NCBI GenBank assembly: GCA_014773175.1
Contig: VXCM01003264.1
Coordinates: 1 to 64,000, forward strand
Reading direction: 5' to 3'
Length of the DNA: 64,000 nucleotides
Source: Lucifuga dentata
Taxonomy: Eukaryota; Chordata; Actinopteri; Ophidiiformes; Bythitidae
Positions within the stretch are counted from its first letter, which is position 1. Each line of letters opens with the position of its first letter. Positions 34,111 through 45,830 of the stretch are shown here, piece by piece. The notes beneath the pieces are model-generated. The model saw only the letters and a program-made list of their open reading frames with translations. It had not been told where the DNA came from and did no database searches. The translations under genes were made by a program, and so were the position numbers.

Positions 34111-36598
34111 GTTAGTCACAGCACACCTGCCATATTTATTCTGTCATCTGCCTAACTGAGACAGATCTAACTCAGAAATATGTCACAACACCTCTGACAT
34201 CATAGTCCTTTCATTGTTTGTCCATCTTGTACAACTCTGCAAAAACATTCCAGCTTTTACTCACTTCCTGTCAGAACTTTTGTAAACAGCTGCTCACTTC
34301 ACATCTGAGTGGGACAACATCCTTTTCTATAGTAAAATGGAAAACTTCCCTCCCATGAATGCTGAGCCTCATTCAAACCGAGCAGCAAACAGCACAGCAG
34401 ATCCGGGTCAGATGAGGCAAAGCGATGACATCCTCTACAGATGTACTGCCTAAATATCAAGGCACAGCAGAAGTCTGGATGCTGTCCAGGGCTCAGCTGC
34501 GCCTCAGTAGTCTGTCCATGCATATAACAAACAGCAGGTAAAACAATATGCCTCTTTGCTTGAGACTGACATCTACCCTGAATGAGCTTTAGTTAATGCC
34601 AAGGATGCAGACATACTGTATCTGTCAGCGAGAGTCGTGTTCATGTTTATAGCACCGAATGACTCACAGCAGCAGCCACAGCACTTCACGCTCCTTGCAG
34701 CATAGCTCAGGGAATGTAGACCTTTCTCAAACCTGCAAAACACAGGAAGATGCAATTAATACATTGCTCTTGACCAATCAGTTAAGCAAGAAGGTAAATG
34801 GCAGGCTCAGCTTTCTGTGGTCAGAATTAAATCCACGTTTTGGTTCCTGAATCACAGACCCAAGTATCTCCCTTACAGTGTCTTAGCATATAATCTTTCC
34901 TAAAGAGGATAAGTTATCACTGGTGGTGAGAAACGTACCCACTGGTACTTTTTTAATGATGACCACTAAAGTCCGCAAGTCCATCTGCGCTAGCATAGGT
35001 GAAAATCTCAATGAGAATTCACAAACAAAGAGATGAGGATTAAGAATCAATAAGCTAAACGAGGATGTTGGGACACAACTTTGTATCTCAAAATTACATT
35101 AATATACAATGGATTTGCTTTGTAAAATGTGTTTTGGTGGAAATTTAATGCTTCTGGGATTATGTTCTTAATGTAGTTTGGTTTCTACAGTATCAGTTTA
35201 TGGCAATTAAGACTATGTAGGATAACTTTTGGGATCTAAAACCACTTGGTTGAGGTTAGGGATGTTGGCGCTGATTTCCAGTATGAGCTGGGACATAAAC
35301 TAGCTGTGTAAAGAAAATCTGTATCTATTTCTATATCTGTTAACTTGAAAATAAAATCTATTTGTAACTGTATTCAGTTGGTAATCAGAGGTGGATGGAG
35401 CTTAAACCAAAAGTGGACAGTAAGGGTGCTTTGGAGAGCAATCTGCACAGTGCAACTCACTGCCTACACTCCCAATGACATGCGCCTTGGTCAGCGCATG
35501 AAACAGAGCGTCAACGTGCATCATCAAAAAACACCTGAGGTAGACTCAGCAACAACTACTGTAGATTATATGCCAATTTTCAAACCTTGTAGCCCTGCCT
35601 AACTGCTGTCATTTCGCCATGTAACCGCCTTTCTGCTCAGATCATGGTACAACGTTAAAGTTGGTACAACTCAGGAAATTGTTCTGTGCAGGTTATGAGC
35701 TTCTCCATTGTTGGGTCACTTCTGTTTGTGTCACGTACAACTGTTCTCTCACTGGTTGCGTGTTGGAAAGGTTACAGGCAGATGGGTCAAAGTTGAATCT
35801 GGTTGAATTTTGAAGACAGACAGAGGAGAATCCATGTCGTTCCCATGAGGTTGGGAATCGCTGCTCAATACACACTAATGTCCAGCTCAGCGCCACACTC
35901 ACCGTTTCTCATGTGAAAGTACCCTAATAGTCTGTAATACTTGGATTCTGAATACCTGGATTCTGTCTGAAAATATTTGCTGTTGCCATCACAGTGGCAA
36001 AAAAATAATAAAAAATTAAAAAATAGTTGAATTGCAACTTAATTCAGGGGTTTTACGTTTCCCTCTCACAAACCCCAGTTTCTATCATGTTTATTATGAC
36101 ATGTCTACTGTGTTTGCTGCTTCATAACTAACTCTACTTCCTGCTTTGCCACAAATGAACAGAAATCGCTGCTGCAGTTTATCTGCATTTGAACACATTT
36201 TTTGGTGACATGATTGACAATATCTCCAGCACTGCTCAGAATAACCTGGATGATATTTTAGTCCCCAGAGTCACGGAATCTTTTCCCTGAATCTCTTTGA
36301 GGGCACTTGGAAATAATCTTCCAACACCTCTCTGGGCTACTCCCAGTCTAAGAGTTTTACATTCTGCAGGCATGTTAGCCTGAACCTGCCGGCTGAATCA
36401 TGAAACCTCTGAGCACACCAAGCCCTATGTGTTCTTATGTTGCACAATTGACAACCTTTTGTCCACAGCCCCAGCAGCTGTTTTCTTAAGCAAGTCAGTC
36501 AGTCAGAATTCTGCACCATGAAAAGTAACAGATCCATGTCACCGCTGATTTTCCATTACTCGTTCACAGTTAGGAGAGATCTTTCCTCTTTAATGCAG
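34111..36598. other. Unique sequence, no firm feature
   Basis: A plus-strand frame at 34287-34454 contains MENFPPMNAEPHSNRAAN and ends in TAA, but an open frame of 74 codons lies on the other strand and splice sites are absent. No repeats are recognised. The frames at 35345-35602 and 35693-35902 are unremarkable. Confidence 0.25.
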
Positions 36599-36658
36599 GA
36601 GCTCAGCGACAAGCCAGTAGCGTGTGCTGCAGCAAGGGATATAAATGGCCAGAACAGG
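36599..36658 (+). CDS. Candidate small exon (unidentified)
   Basis: A good acceptor, CTTTCCTCTTTAATGCAG, ends at 36598. Twenty codons follow, ELSDKPVACAAARDINGQNR, ending AACAGG|GTAATT, a usable donor. The length is a multiple of three and both splice signals are in place. The strand is opposite to the 39148-39216 exon, so it would belong to another transcript. Random occurrence of such a pair in 64 kb is quite possible and confidence is low. Confidence 0.2.
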
Positions 36659-37119
36659 GTAATTGCTCTGGTATCAGGAGGATGGGACCAAATTGGAACG
36701 AGTCTTGGAGGTTGGAGACATGTTGATTGAGAAGCAGCAGAGATGGAGAGAAGAGGCTAGACTGCGTCCATGGGAGCACAGATAAGGATGATATGGATAA
36801 AAAGAATGTGTAGACTGAAGCATATATTAGAGCTGTGTGTGGGCTGCTAGTGGGGACACCCAAGTAAGCAAACAAGAAGGAGAAAGTCTAGATTCCTCTG
36901 TAATGAGTTGAATGAGTGTTTTATTCTGCCATGGTAGGTTTAGATTGGCCTTGGTGTGGGAGGCTTCAGCCACCTCATCTTGTGTTCTGCCATCATTTCA
37001 TTAAGGCTTAATGATCTGCATGCAGTGTGACAAACCACTGGGGCATATTGGTAACAACACCACATTCATGCAATGCATCATTATAATGAATGTACTACAC
37101 TAGATGTTAGAAGCAGTTT
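36659..37119. other. Unique sequence, no feature recognised
   Basis: No repeat or gene signal. The minus-strand 90-codon frame at 36603-36875 is pyrimidine-rich on that strand and shows no family motif. Confidence 0.3.
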
Positions 37120-37325
37120 CAAGTCAAGTCAAGTTTATTTGTATAGCCCAGTATCACATACAATGTCTCAAAGAGCTTTACAGACCCACACATTAGCATT
37201 TCCCGACCCAGCCCAAGCTTTCTAAGTACATGAGGAAAAACTCCCTAAAAACCTTGTTGTATAAGGGAAAATGGAAGAAACCTCAGGAGAAGCTATTCAA
37301 AGAGAGAGTTTGACAGTGGAGCCAC
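37120..37325 (+). repeat. Teleost interspersed repeat ('CAAGTTTATTTGTATAGCCCA')
   Basis: It begins AAGTCAAGTCAAGTTTATTT, then GTATAGCCCAGTATCACAT, CAAAGAGCTTTACAGACC, GAGGAAAAACTCCCTAAAAA and GGAAGAAACCTCAGGAGAAG. This is the well-known fish repeat whose consensus reads 'TTTATTTGTATAGCCCAATATCACA...GGCTTTACA...AAAAACTCCC...GGAAGAAACCTCAGGAAGAGC'. The superfamily is not certain to me. There is no open frame. Confidence 0.7.
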
Positions 37326-37658
37326 AATAAGTGTGTTGCTGACTCGAGAAAAGTTAATATTCTAGCTTGAGCAAGCACCTAAAGGCCATTTACAGGGGGT
37401 TGATTGGTAATAATTAGGACCAGTTTTACTTGAAGTAGTCAAAAGTAGCATGTGGATGTTAAGGAACTTGAACTGCAAATGTAGTGATTAAATCAGAGGG
37501 GATTGTTATAACAAAGTTGATTAAAGGGGAAAAATTATGTTTGGTTTTTTTTTTTCCATTTTTTTATATAGCAGGGAGTGTGTTGAATATTGTTAAAGTA
37601 TAGAACTTGAGGTTCAGACCTACAGAAATGCATTCAGTAAGACTTATAGGTCCTGAAC

Positions 37659-37785
37659 TTCCTGAAAGCTTCATTTTTTGTTTTTTTTTTTGATTGGTCC
37701 TTTACTTCTTTAACTCTCTGANTTCCTGAAAGCTTCATTTTTTGTTTTTTTTTTTGATTGGTCCTTTACTTCTTTAACTCTCTGA
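37659..37785. repeat. False tandem duplication around N at 37722
   Basis: Bases 37659-37721 and 37723-37785 are identical 63-bp copies containing a T12 run. This is the contig-overlap artefact. Confidence 0.9.
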
Positions 37786-37940
37786 CATCAACATGTCACA
37801 CACACCTGGTTAGACACACCTCACACAGTATCAGGCTAGTTTTATCAGAATCCAAGTTACACAGTCTGTGGGCATCACCAGTACAGGCCTGACACAGTTT
37901 GGCCAATCAGAACAGAGCGGGTGTTTTGGGGGGAAAGGGC

Positions 37941-38319
37941 TTAAAGAATCATACCACTAACTTTGCATGTTTGAATACAACCCACATATATGTTAATTAC
38001 ATTACTGCCAAAACATACTACTGGAGTGGTAACTTTTAGATTTGTTTTCCTACCTTCCAGAGTGCCACTGGTTTCAGTTCACAGTACGCTATAAAAATCG
38101 ACTTGAAATTGTCCCTTCTACAATCATTTGTATGTGTTAGCAGGCAAAATTGAATTTTAAGGTGGGTGCATCACCTGAACTTTTGAAAGATTAGGAGATT
38201 TGGCAATATAACATGAAAACTAAAATACATTTTATGTTTTGGAAAATGATTTTCAGGAACGTAACATGTATGCATTTAGTATTTATTGAGCTTAAACATG
38301 CAAAATCATGGTCCTTTAA
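37941..38319. mobile_element. Family-A TTAA element, internally shortened copy 4
   Basis: The ends are TTAAAGAATCATACCAC and CATGGTCCTTTAA, with TTAA at 37941-37944 and 38316-38319. The orientation matches copy 3. The middle block with GGGACTATATTCC-like sequence is deleted, leaving 379 bp. Preserved landmarks are CCTACCTTCCAGAGTGCC, GTTAGCAGGCAAAATTG, AAGGTGGGTGCATCACCTG and GATTAGGAGATTTGGCA. It is inserted in the family-B element. Confidence 0.8.
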
Positions 38320-38366
38320 TGAGAAATGTCCCCAAAACTGTTTCTAAATCTGTATATCCCCTTTAA

Positions 38367-38924
38367 GCTCCTGAACAATAGTAATTTCTCCCACTGTAGC
38401 CCCGCAGTGTGAATAGGAGGAGATTAAGGTTATTGAGTAAAAGTGCTATAGTGTGGCAGCTGTGTAACCATTAAGGTAATTTTGGATTGTTCCTTTTCAT
38501 TCTGTGGATAAAACTAGATAAGAATGTCTTTGGCCTCATTCTCTCAAAGACCCCGAGATAATTAAAGGAAAGCAGGAGGTTGGGATGATATTTTGATCCT
38601 GATGCACAGCCACGGAGCTTCTCATTCAAGCACCACTTGAGAGCCGCCCGGCCTCCGTTGGGGGGATGGGCAAGGTCAGGACACCACCCTGCTCCATCAA
38701 GGATTTGTCTCTCTTTTGTCCCCCCCCAGGAGTGCGCTGTCTGGCTATCACTCCTCTCTGCTAAGCTGTGTATTAGCCTTTGGTGATACAAGCTAAATTA
38801 ATTTCAGGTATTATAGAATTTTGTCAGTGAAAATTGGCTTAATTTGTATTTATTGAAAACTGTCCTTTAATATTACGTGGACACACGGCTGTCTGTGTCT
38901 GTATGATGCATGGTGGCTAGCCTG
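38367..38924. other. Unique sequence; GC-rich patch with acceptor-like tract
   Basis: 38470-38790 is repeat-free and GC-rich. TTTGTCTCTCTTTTGTCCCCCCCCAG (ends 38729) is a textbook pyrimidine tract plus CAG on the plus strand. Behind it the frames close within 13-22 codons without a good donor. A 106-codon minus frame (38471-38791) has no family signal. This may be a conserved element. Confidence 0.25.
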
Positions 38925-39049
38925 TTTTCTTTATCAGTTCAGCGCACGGTACTCATCGGCTCGCTCCCAGCAACATACCTCCCCAGNTTTTCTTTATCAG
39001 TTCAGCGCACGGTACTCATCGGCTCGCTCCCAGCAACATACCTCCCCAG
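38925..39049. repeat. False tandem duplication around N at 38987
   Basis: Bases 38925-38986 and 38988-39049 are identical 62-bp copies. The duplicated sequence is GC-rich (CGGTACTCATCGGCTCGCTC) and lies about 100 bp downstream (minus strand) of the candidate exon at 39148. Confidence 0.9.
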
Positions 39050-39147
39050 ACTCTCAGATAAAACATGGGCTCTGTCACACAGACTTGTGTTGAGGCCTGG
39101 CAGGGGAGCCCTAATGATTGCAATAAAAAACAAATGCAAATGATTAC

Positions 39148-39216
39148 CTTGGGGTTCCCTCTCGTGTAGAGTCTGTCGCTCAGCCTCTGGCTGTCAGGAT
39201 GGATCACTGCCATCGT
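39148..39216 (-). CDS. Small coding exon of an unidentified gene
   Basis: On the minus strand the exon is preceded by a branch-point-like CCTAAC and the acceptor CTCCGTGTCCACAG, and ends CCCCAAG|GTAATC, a strong donor. The 69 bases read in one frame: TMAVIHPDSQ at the start, RLSDRLYTRGNPK at the end. GC content is near 58% in AT-rich surroundings and codon use looks coding. The second codon is an ATG in good Kozak context (ACGATGG), so this may be a first coding exon behind spliced 5' UTR, or an internal phase-0 exon. I do not recognise the protein. No neighbouring exon was confirmed, so the host gene probably has long introns. Confidence 0.5.
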
Positions 39217-42200
39217 CTGTGGACACGGAGCGTTAGGAAAATAAACACCAACTGGGCCAATGCAGGCGGCAACAATGCAATAACAATAATACTATTATCC
39301 CTTACATTGTAGAGGCAAAGCAAAGACCGTTTTTGGTGAAGAATGATGGGTCATGGCTAAGTGAAGTATGACATGAATCATACTCTACATTTCCAGCACA
39401 TTGGTTCATTTTTCAAATTTTTGATATAGTAACATTTTAGAGCTTTATAATCAGCCAGGAAAATTATTTCCATAATTTGTGACATGTTTCAGTAATTTAT
39501 TATGCCATTTATAACATTTAAGGTATCTGGTGACACAAAACTTTCTCATTCTGAACAATGATCATCTTTGATCCAGCACACGAATAATTCAAAATTGTAG
39601 TTGATGTAACCCCAGTTCTATGATTATAACTACAACTGCAAGTCTGGATTATCAGATTCTTAGATGTGAAGCACTACAAAGTCTATTGATTGCTAATAGG
39701 CATCTAATTCATAAAAGGAAGTGAAAGTTGTGTAATTGTTAAAATAATAAGTTGTATTATTGCTGCAAACTCTCACAAAACTGTCACAGATTGGTCACAA
39801 AGACAAATATATATGACTATGGCTTATGATAGTTTGCCTTAGTCAGTACAGCTAATTTTTCTTCATACTTAAGTGGTATATTTGCCAGTTTTTCAGCTGC
39901 AAGTTATATAGCCCAATATTATCATGTTTTCCAGCCGATCGAATGATATTCATATCAGATGGTAAGGTCACATTTAAATATGCCCCTAAATAATAATGTG
40001 TGGATGTCATCATTATGAGTGCTTTGGGGACCGTATAGAACTTGTTCATGTTTAATCATCACTGCACGTTAATGCGATCACATGTAGCCTGCTGTTGTTT
40101 TTGTTTTTTACCATTTGAACCCATGGGCAATCTTTCTAAACTCACGTCTGGGTTGAGAATAAAACAAAATCACTGTAGGCAAAGAAAATGGAAATGAGTC
40201 GCATTGCTGCTGGTGAATGGTCAGGATTGAATTAGAAAATGTTTTCTGGTAACTAAAGAGTTGAGTCAACACAAAATAAGAGGATCAGATAAAGGACGTC
40301 CGGAATTATTTCGAAACTGTGTCAGAATTAGAGGACAAGACATATACAGTATATCATCACTCTGTAATAAAATTCCAAAATGAGGCCTCAGGAGCTGCAT
40401 GTTCCATGTGAAAATCTCTTTGGTGAGTCCTTGGTGAATGGAGCGGAGACATGATGCTCGACTCGGGTGGAATCTGCCTGCAGCTCTTTGTCAACAGGTG
40501 AATTGAGACTTGTGGTTATAGAAATGTGAGATTAGTTCAGGGAAGGGCACAAAGTCTTCCTCCTTAGAGAGATGGATAATATATTGTCTTTGGTAAGCAT
40601 TCTACACTGTAAGCTGGGCTAATCCTCCAGGCAAGATGTAAGGCTTTGGCTGTGTGAGTCTCAAAAATACACAGTTTTGCAGTGAAAGAGCTACTATTAT
40701 ACTCGTATAACCTATACAGAGATTCAGTATACATTGATTCAAGGTCAACAGGAGCCGCCGCTGATGTTAGTGCAAAGCTATAAAATATAAAATAGTAAGA
40801 TTACAAGCTTGAGATGACATTACAGCGATGAAATACTTACAGCCGCTGCTACAGCTGGAAATGGCTGCATTTCTATTTCAGCTATTTTTATGGTATGTTG
40901 TAGTTATTTGGTTGTTTGGGTCCTTCAGGGCTCAAGGTGTCTATCGGTCGAAACAATCGAAACAACAATTTTCTGATTGATTTGTCATGCGGTTATATAA
41001 GAGGCTGATATAAAGTACACACTGTCTCAGAAGACCTGTACATAGAGAAAACAACATTAGGGACTCTGGCTCATTTTGCTAATGATGTCGCCATCAAAAA
41101 GGTCTTCAAATGACCAGGAAGATACCTAAAGAAAAGTCTTCAAATGTTCAAAACGTCTCTTTTAATGTCATTTCATCTGTAAAATTGTGAAGAAAAGATA
41201 TTTAACTTCCCCTGCTTTCCTCTATATTTTGAAAATGAATATGGCAATATGAATTATAGTAAATGAGTATAATATCCCCGGTTCAGGAGGAGAGAATTAC
41301 AATGAAACATGATGTCATTAGAGCCATTCTCCAAGTTTTAGGTGGACTTAACTGGCGGCTGAAATGACTTTTCTAATGAACTAAATTTAAATAATGTATT
41401 CATGGACAGATTTGGAACACTGACACACTGATTATTAGGATATATGACTGAAGACCAGATGCAGCACTACCTCTGTGTGATGTATGGCACATTCAGGTGA
41501 TTCATGATGACTTGTGATATTTGCGTTATGATACTCAAAGAGCAGCTTGTGGTCTCTGAGGCGGCTGGTGTTACAGACAGAGACACACTATAAAGTATTC
41601 TGTGAGAGCATGCGTGATGTGAATCTGTATTTGGCTCAAAGTCTCTTCAGCCATGGCGGCATGCGGTGGTCAAAATTCTTCCATGCATATTTATTAGGTC
41701 TGTTTTGATACAGCACAATAAAATAATATGTTAAACCAACAAAGTTATAGGGCAGATTATCATTTCTGAGGCTAGGGTCAAAGTTAAAAGTTAATGTTCT
41801 TGATGTAAAATGACCTTTTGTCTTTTATGCAGCTATGAGTCGGAAAATAATCCATTCAAAACTCTGCTGAAATTAAGCATGAATACTGTATGATTAGTAG
41901 TAAAATGTATTTCAGCATCAAAAATAAAAACAAAAAAAGCATTGTGAAGAAACGTCCCTGCAGTGTTAACATTTGAATGCATCAATAATTTCATGTATCG
42001 AAAATCAAAATCTCCAAAAGTGTACATATGAGGTTTTCAGCTGGCACTATCTCCATTTTTGCAGAGTTTTGAATGAAATGATAATTCTGGAGTGAAATAA
42101 TAAAAAATAATCCCCAAAATTAGCCATACACAGATTTCACCCAAATTTGGAGATACAAGGTTTTTCAACCTATCTTATCAAAAACTTTGTCTCTTATTTT

Positions 42201-42329
42201 GAAGATTTTAAGTCAGTTTTCATTCATTCATTTTCTCCCCCGATTGAGCTAAAACAAAGATTAGATATCAGCAACAGCAATCTATGATAATACAAGTTTC
42301 ACTAATGTTTAATTCAAAGCCTTAATCTG
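39217..42329. other. Unique sequence, no feature recognised
   Basis: Apart from AT-rich open frames at 39852-40049 and 41833-42027, nothing is seen. If 39148-39216 is a real exon, this is probably upstream intron or promoter-side sequence of that gene. Confidence 0.3.
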
Positions 42330-42476
42330 CAAAGTATCTAATAGCTACAGTCATCAGATAAATACAGGTAAAAAAGTGTAATATTTCCATCAGAAATGTA
42401 GAACCAGAGAGTAGAAAACAGAAAAAGTACCTCAAAACTGTACTTGATTAAAAGTTACTTTCCAGCTCTGAAGTTA
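42330..42476 (-). mobile_element. hAT-like 'GTGGAAAGTAACT' repeat, one end
   Basis: AGCTACAGTCATCAGATAAA, TGTAATATTTCCATCAGAAA, AGTACCTCAAAACTGTACTTG and AAAGTTACTTTCCAGCTCTG follow the same order as 13720-13842. The CCACCACTG terminus has decayed to CCAGCTCTG. Confidence 0.6.
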
Positions 42477-42950
42477 CTTTCAGCCACAGACTTTCAGCTC
42501 TATTTAGGCTCGTATGCACAGAACCTCATGGTTGCATCACCACTCAATAACTCAGACACTCAAGCTCCTTAATCAGTTGTGAGAGAAAAGCGAGGTATGG
42601 TCCGCACACAAATCAGGGTCCTTTCATCGCTGAAAATGTCCTTGAGGACTTTGTGGGCCTATAGACATCTGGAGATTAACCCAGCATATAACACACCCAC
42701 CTGCCATGAGACGTTCCATGCAGGCCTGTACTTCCTGCAATCTTGAGATGTGAATCACTCTTCTCGCAACCAATTAACAAAAGCCATTACACTTGAGCCT
42801 AGTGTTAAGTTTTATTTTCGGCTTTCCAGAGTGTGTACACACACAAGATAAAGATCAATACAATTTGGCATTTATTGAACCACTTGCCTAATCAAAGAGG
42901 GCATTTGTCTGTGTTGCAGAGACACCTACTGGTGTGGATTTAGTGGATTG
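42477..42950. other. Unique sequence, no feature recognised
   Basis: No gene or repeat signal is visible. Confidence 0.3.
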
Positions 42951-42955
42951 TGCAT

Positions 42956-42987
42956 GTTTAATACCCATGGGCTCATGGGTATTAAAC
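42956..42987. repeat. Perfect 14-bp inverted repeat with 4-base loop
   Basis: GTTTAATACCCATG and CATGGGTATTAAAC face each other across GGCT. The arms match without error. The structure could extrude as a hairpin or may be a small inverted duplication made during replication. No RNA gene is evident around it. Confidence 0.9.
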
Positions 42988-43419
42988 TTGGCATGTGAGG
43001 TAGATTTATGTCCTCTGGTGTCCACATCTATGAGTGAAAGATCAACACAGTGTGCAAGTGCAGCTCATTTGCGAACTTTACAGTGCAAACAAAGGCAGAT
43101 ATGTGTAGATTGGGACTTAAGATTCCGATTTAATTAGCTTTGACTCCTGAGGCTGCCTCTAAGGTAGATGCTCCTACATGGTGCAAAACTCATTATGGAT
43201 GAATTAATGAAGGGGGACGTACACTTGGCATCATCCATGTCATGCACTGATGCATTATGTATTATTGTTGTTATTACTGTTTTGTGCATGAACAAATCAA
43301 GTTTGTAGCTGTGCCTGATATACCCAGGCAAAGAGAGAAATATTTGATCCTAAGATTAAAATTACTTTCAGATTATGTGAGATAAAAATGTGTGCTGACT
43401 GCTTTTGACCAGCTTCTAT

Positions 43420-43712
43420 GTCTTCTTCATTTATTTATATTCCATTAATGTGCCCCTTTTCACATTATATCCACCAAATCCAGATCTGGACCAAACTGCA
43501 CCTTTTAAAAGTGATCAATCATGGGATAAATATGCAGTTTTTTTGTTTTGTTTTGTTTTTTGCACCAAAGCTTAATAATGGACCATGTCCTGCCCTTCGT
43601 CTATGTTTTGTCAAAATCTGCCCATAACGTTTTTGAGTAATCCTGATAGGAAACAAACACATACAACCTCCTTGCTGGATGTAAAGGATTAAAAAAAAAA
43701 AAAAAAAAAAAC
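43420..43712. repeat. Teleost interspersed repeat ending 'GAGTAATCCTG...ACCTCCTTG'
   Basis: CCAAATCCAGATCTGGACC, TTTTGTCAAAATCTGCCC, ATAACGTTTTTGAGTAATCC, TGATAGGAAACAAACAC and ACAACCTCCTTGCTGGA form the 3' series of a widespread fish repeat ('...TGAAAATC..GTTTTTGAGTAATCCTGCTAACAAAC...ACCTCCTTGGCGGAGG'). An A20 run follows at 43692. A second copy is at 55641-55860. There is no coding frame. Confidence 0.6.
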
Positions 43713-45690
43713 TTTATAAATGCTCGAGAAAAGATGGATTCAATGTAGGGAACTTCATTTATAAAGCCTGGAACAATTACAAATGTATATTTTAATGCCA
43801 TTTCTTTAGTAAACATTTGGATTGTGCAGTTATGAATACTGATTGCTGAGTTCGCCTTGAATGCATCATCAGAACTTCATGTACTGCCAAAGACAAAGTG
43901 AATGTATGATAATAGTGTTTTGCATCAGTCTTGAATGAAACCAGCATAATAACCCTTAGCGTGCCATACCTGTGTAGTATTATATGAGCCAACACCGTGA
44001 ACTTGACGTGGGCCCAAAGTGATAAACATCTCAGTGTCATAAATATCCTCGGCTTGTTTATTGCACCTTATCATATGTAGTGGCCCACAATGCATCATTA
44101 ATTTCAGAACCTTTTTAATGAATGGGAAATGAAAGACTCTCATGCAAGCCATTTTACTGCATTTATCATATAAGAAGTGTCTGTATTTTCAGTCCTTTCC
44201 TGCATACTTGTGAAACTAGTGAACACCGCTGTGCCACTTTCCAGCTTCTCATCTTTCACCCGTGACAGAAATTACATGAATCAACAGTCCTATGATGATG
44301 GACAGCCAGCTCTAAAATGTTAATAAACACACTGTTTCATGTGGCAAATGCTCATTTTTCACTAACAAATGCAGCTTTAACCTTGTCTGTTGTCCACCCT
44401 TCAGTGGTAGAGGTTACACTGACATCTGCAATTCAATTTCCTCCCCCCCAGTACAAAAAAAGACATGTGAAAATAGTTCACAATGAGATTCAGACACACC
44501 TGGCTCTCGTCCTTGTCACTTTCAATCTTGTCAGAGCAGAGTAACAAAGAAAATAAAGGATGGTTAATGATTTTCAGTGGTTGCATTTGACCTTCCAACT
44601 ACAGCATCACTCGTCCTCAAAAACACGCTCCAATGCTGCTGGAATCCAGCTAGCACAACACAACACAGGAGCCCGGATAAATGCTCTATGAAGAGCTTGT
44701 TTTCAGCATCAGTCTGTGCACAGGGACATGATTTTGTGTGCATGACAAAAAGAGAGAGAGAGATAGACAGAGAAAGCAGTGACAGCAATGTGCAGTAAAC
44801 TGATCAACAACATTTGCATCAATACTGGGTTGCGCTTTGTCGGCAGAAGTCATTTTATTTTACAATCAGGGTGTTATTTCAAATAATTATTTTACATTTT
44901 GCACAGCAGCTTGTTCAGATCAATGAATGATATGCAGCCAGAGTTTCAATAACCTCTCCAGCTTATCATATTACAAATTTGCTCTGAATAGTGTTATGGA
45001 TCATTTCATAGTGTACTGACCTTTCATTATGATGGATGCTCTTAAATACTGTAATAAGTCTTTCAGAATTATGGGAGGTTGGCAGCTGAGTTACTGCACT
45101 TTTTCTTTTTTAAGCTAATATAAGTTTGATGAGAAGAGCTGAATCTCTGTATTACTGCTGTTTATTTTTTCAATACAAACTGATATTTAATCACATAACA
45201 TGAAACAAGGATAATTGAATTTCTTTATTTTTTTTACCATAAGCAAGAAAGGTAAGAATGTGGATGGAGATCAATATAATCTACAACATAAGCATGAGGT
45301 CATTGATATGTACAGATGCCACATTATATCAATTTTATATATTGGGAGAACTTTGCATTGAAAACCACCACACCTAACCTATTTGAATGCAGTGGCATCT
45401 AGTGGAAGTTTTGTGCAAGTACAAAATTACTTCATACAACCTGTACATAGAGTACATTTATTTGTGAAAATGAGTTAACCCACCTTTTAATGGATACATA
45501 AATCTTATGCATAAATTATATGCTGTAGTTGAGAAATGTAATTTAAACTGCATAATAATTAAACCCTGGAATGATATTAGATATGATTCATTAATAATGA
45601 ATTGTTATTGCATTGCATTTGTATGGGTCCTCTGTGCAAAATATATGCAGGTCATTTGTAAATTCCAAATTACTGTGGGAGTTAATATAA
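43713..45690. other. Unique sequence, no feature recognised
   Basis: Open frames here overlap on both strands and are short and AT-rich. A short AGAGAG/GATAGACAGAG purine run lies at 44752-44775. Confidence 0.3.
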
Positions 45691-45704
45691 GCATAACTTT
45701 TGCC

Positions 45705-45830
45705 TTGTGGGGGATTGGCAACCTGTCTATGATGGCTATAGCCTAATATCAGGTGCATGCTGGGAGAGACTACCCTTAAACTTTAAACATTTAAACATAA
45801 GACAATAAAGATGAACTGAACTGGCTCCCT
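45705..45830 (+). mobile_element. Decayed LINE 3' tail
   Basis: GGGATTGGCAACCTGTCTAT, GATGGCTATAGCC, ATATCAGGTGCATGCTGGGA and the closing ACAATAAAGATGAACTGAAC resemble the 'TTGGCGACCTGTCC...CTGGGATAGG...CAATAAAGATTGAATTGAA' ends of fish LINEs. It is more diverged than the copy at 15465 and of low certainty. Confidence 0.35.

Larger units (their letters stand above)
37521..38366 (+). mobile_element. Family-B TTAA element split by a family-A insertion
   Basis: The borders are TTAAAGGGGAAAAATTATG at 37521 and TATATCCCCTTTAA at 38366, inverted repeats of about 10 bp with TTAA at both edges. Interior landmarks match 28149-28645, including ACATCAACATGTCACACACACCTGG, CAGGCCTGACACAGTT and GGCCAATCAGAACAG. 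At GGGC|TTAA (37941) a family-A element is inserted, and the family-B tail resumes at 38320 with TGAGAAATGTCCCC. A 64-bp false duplication around N at 37722 lies inside. Confidence 0.8.

Noticed and set aside
34287..34454. Plus-strand frame with MENFPPMNAEPHSNRAAN
   Set aside because: It looks protein-like, but the opposite strand is also open over 74 codons and there are no acceptor or donor sites; kept only as a remark.
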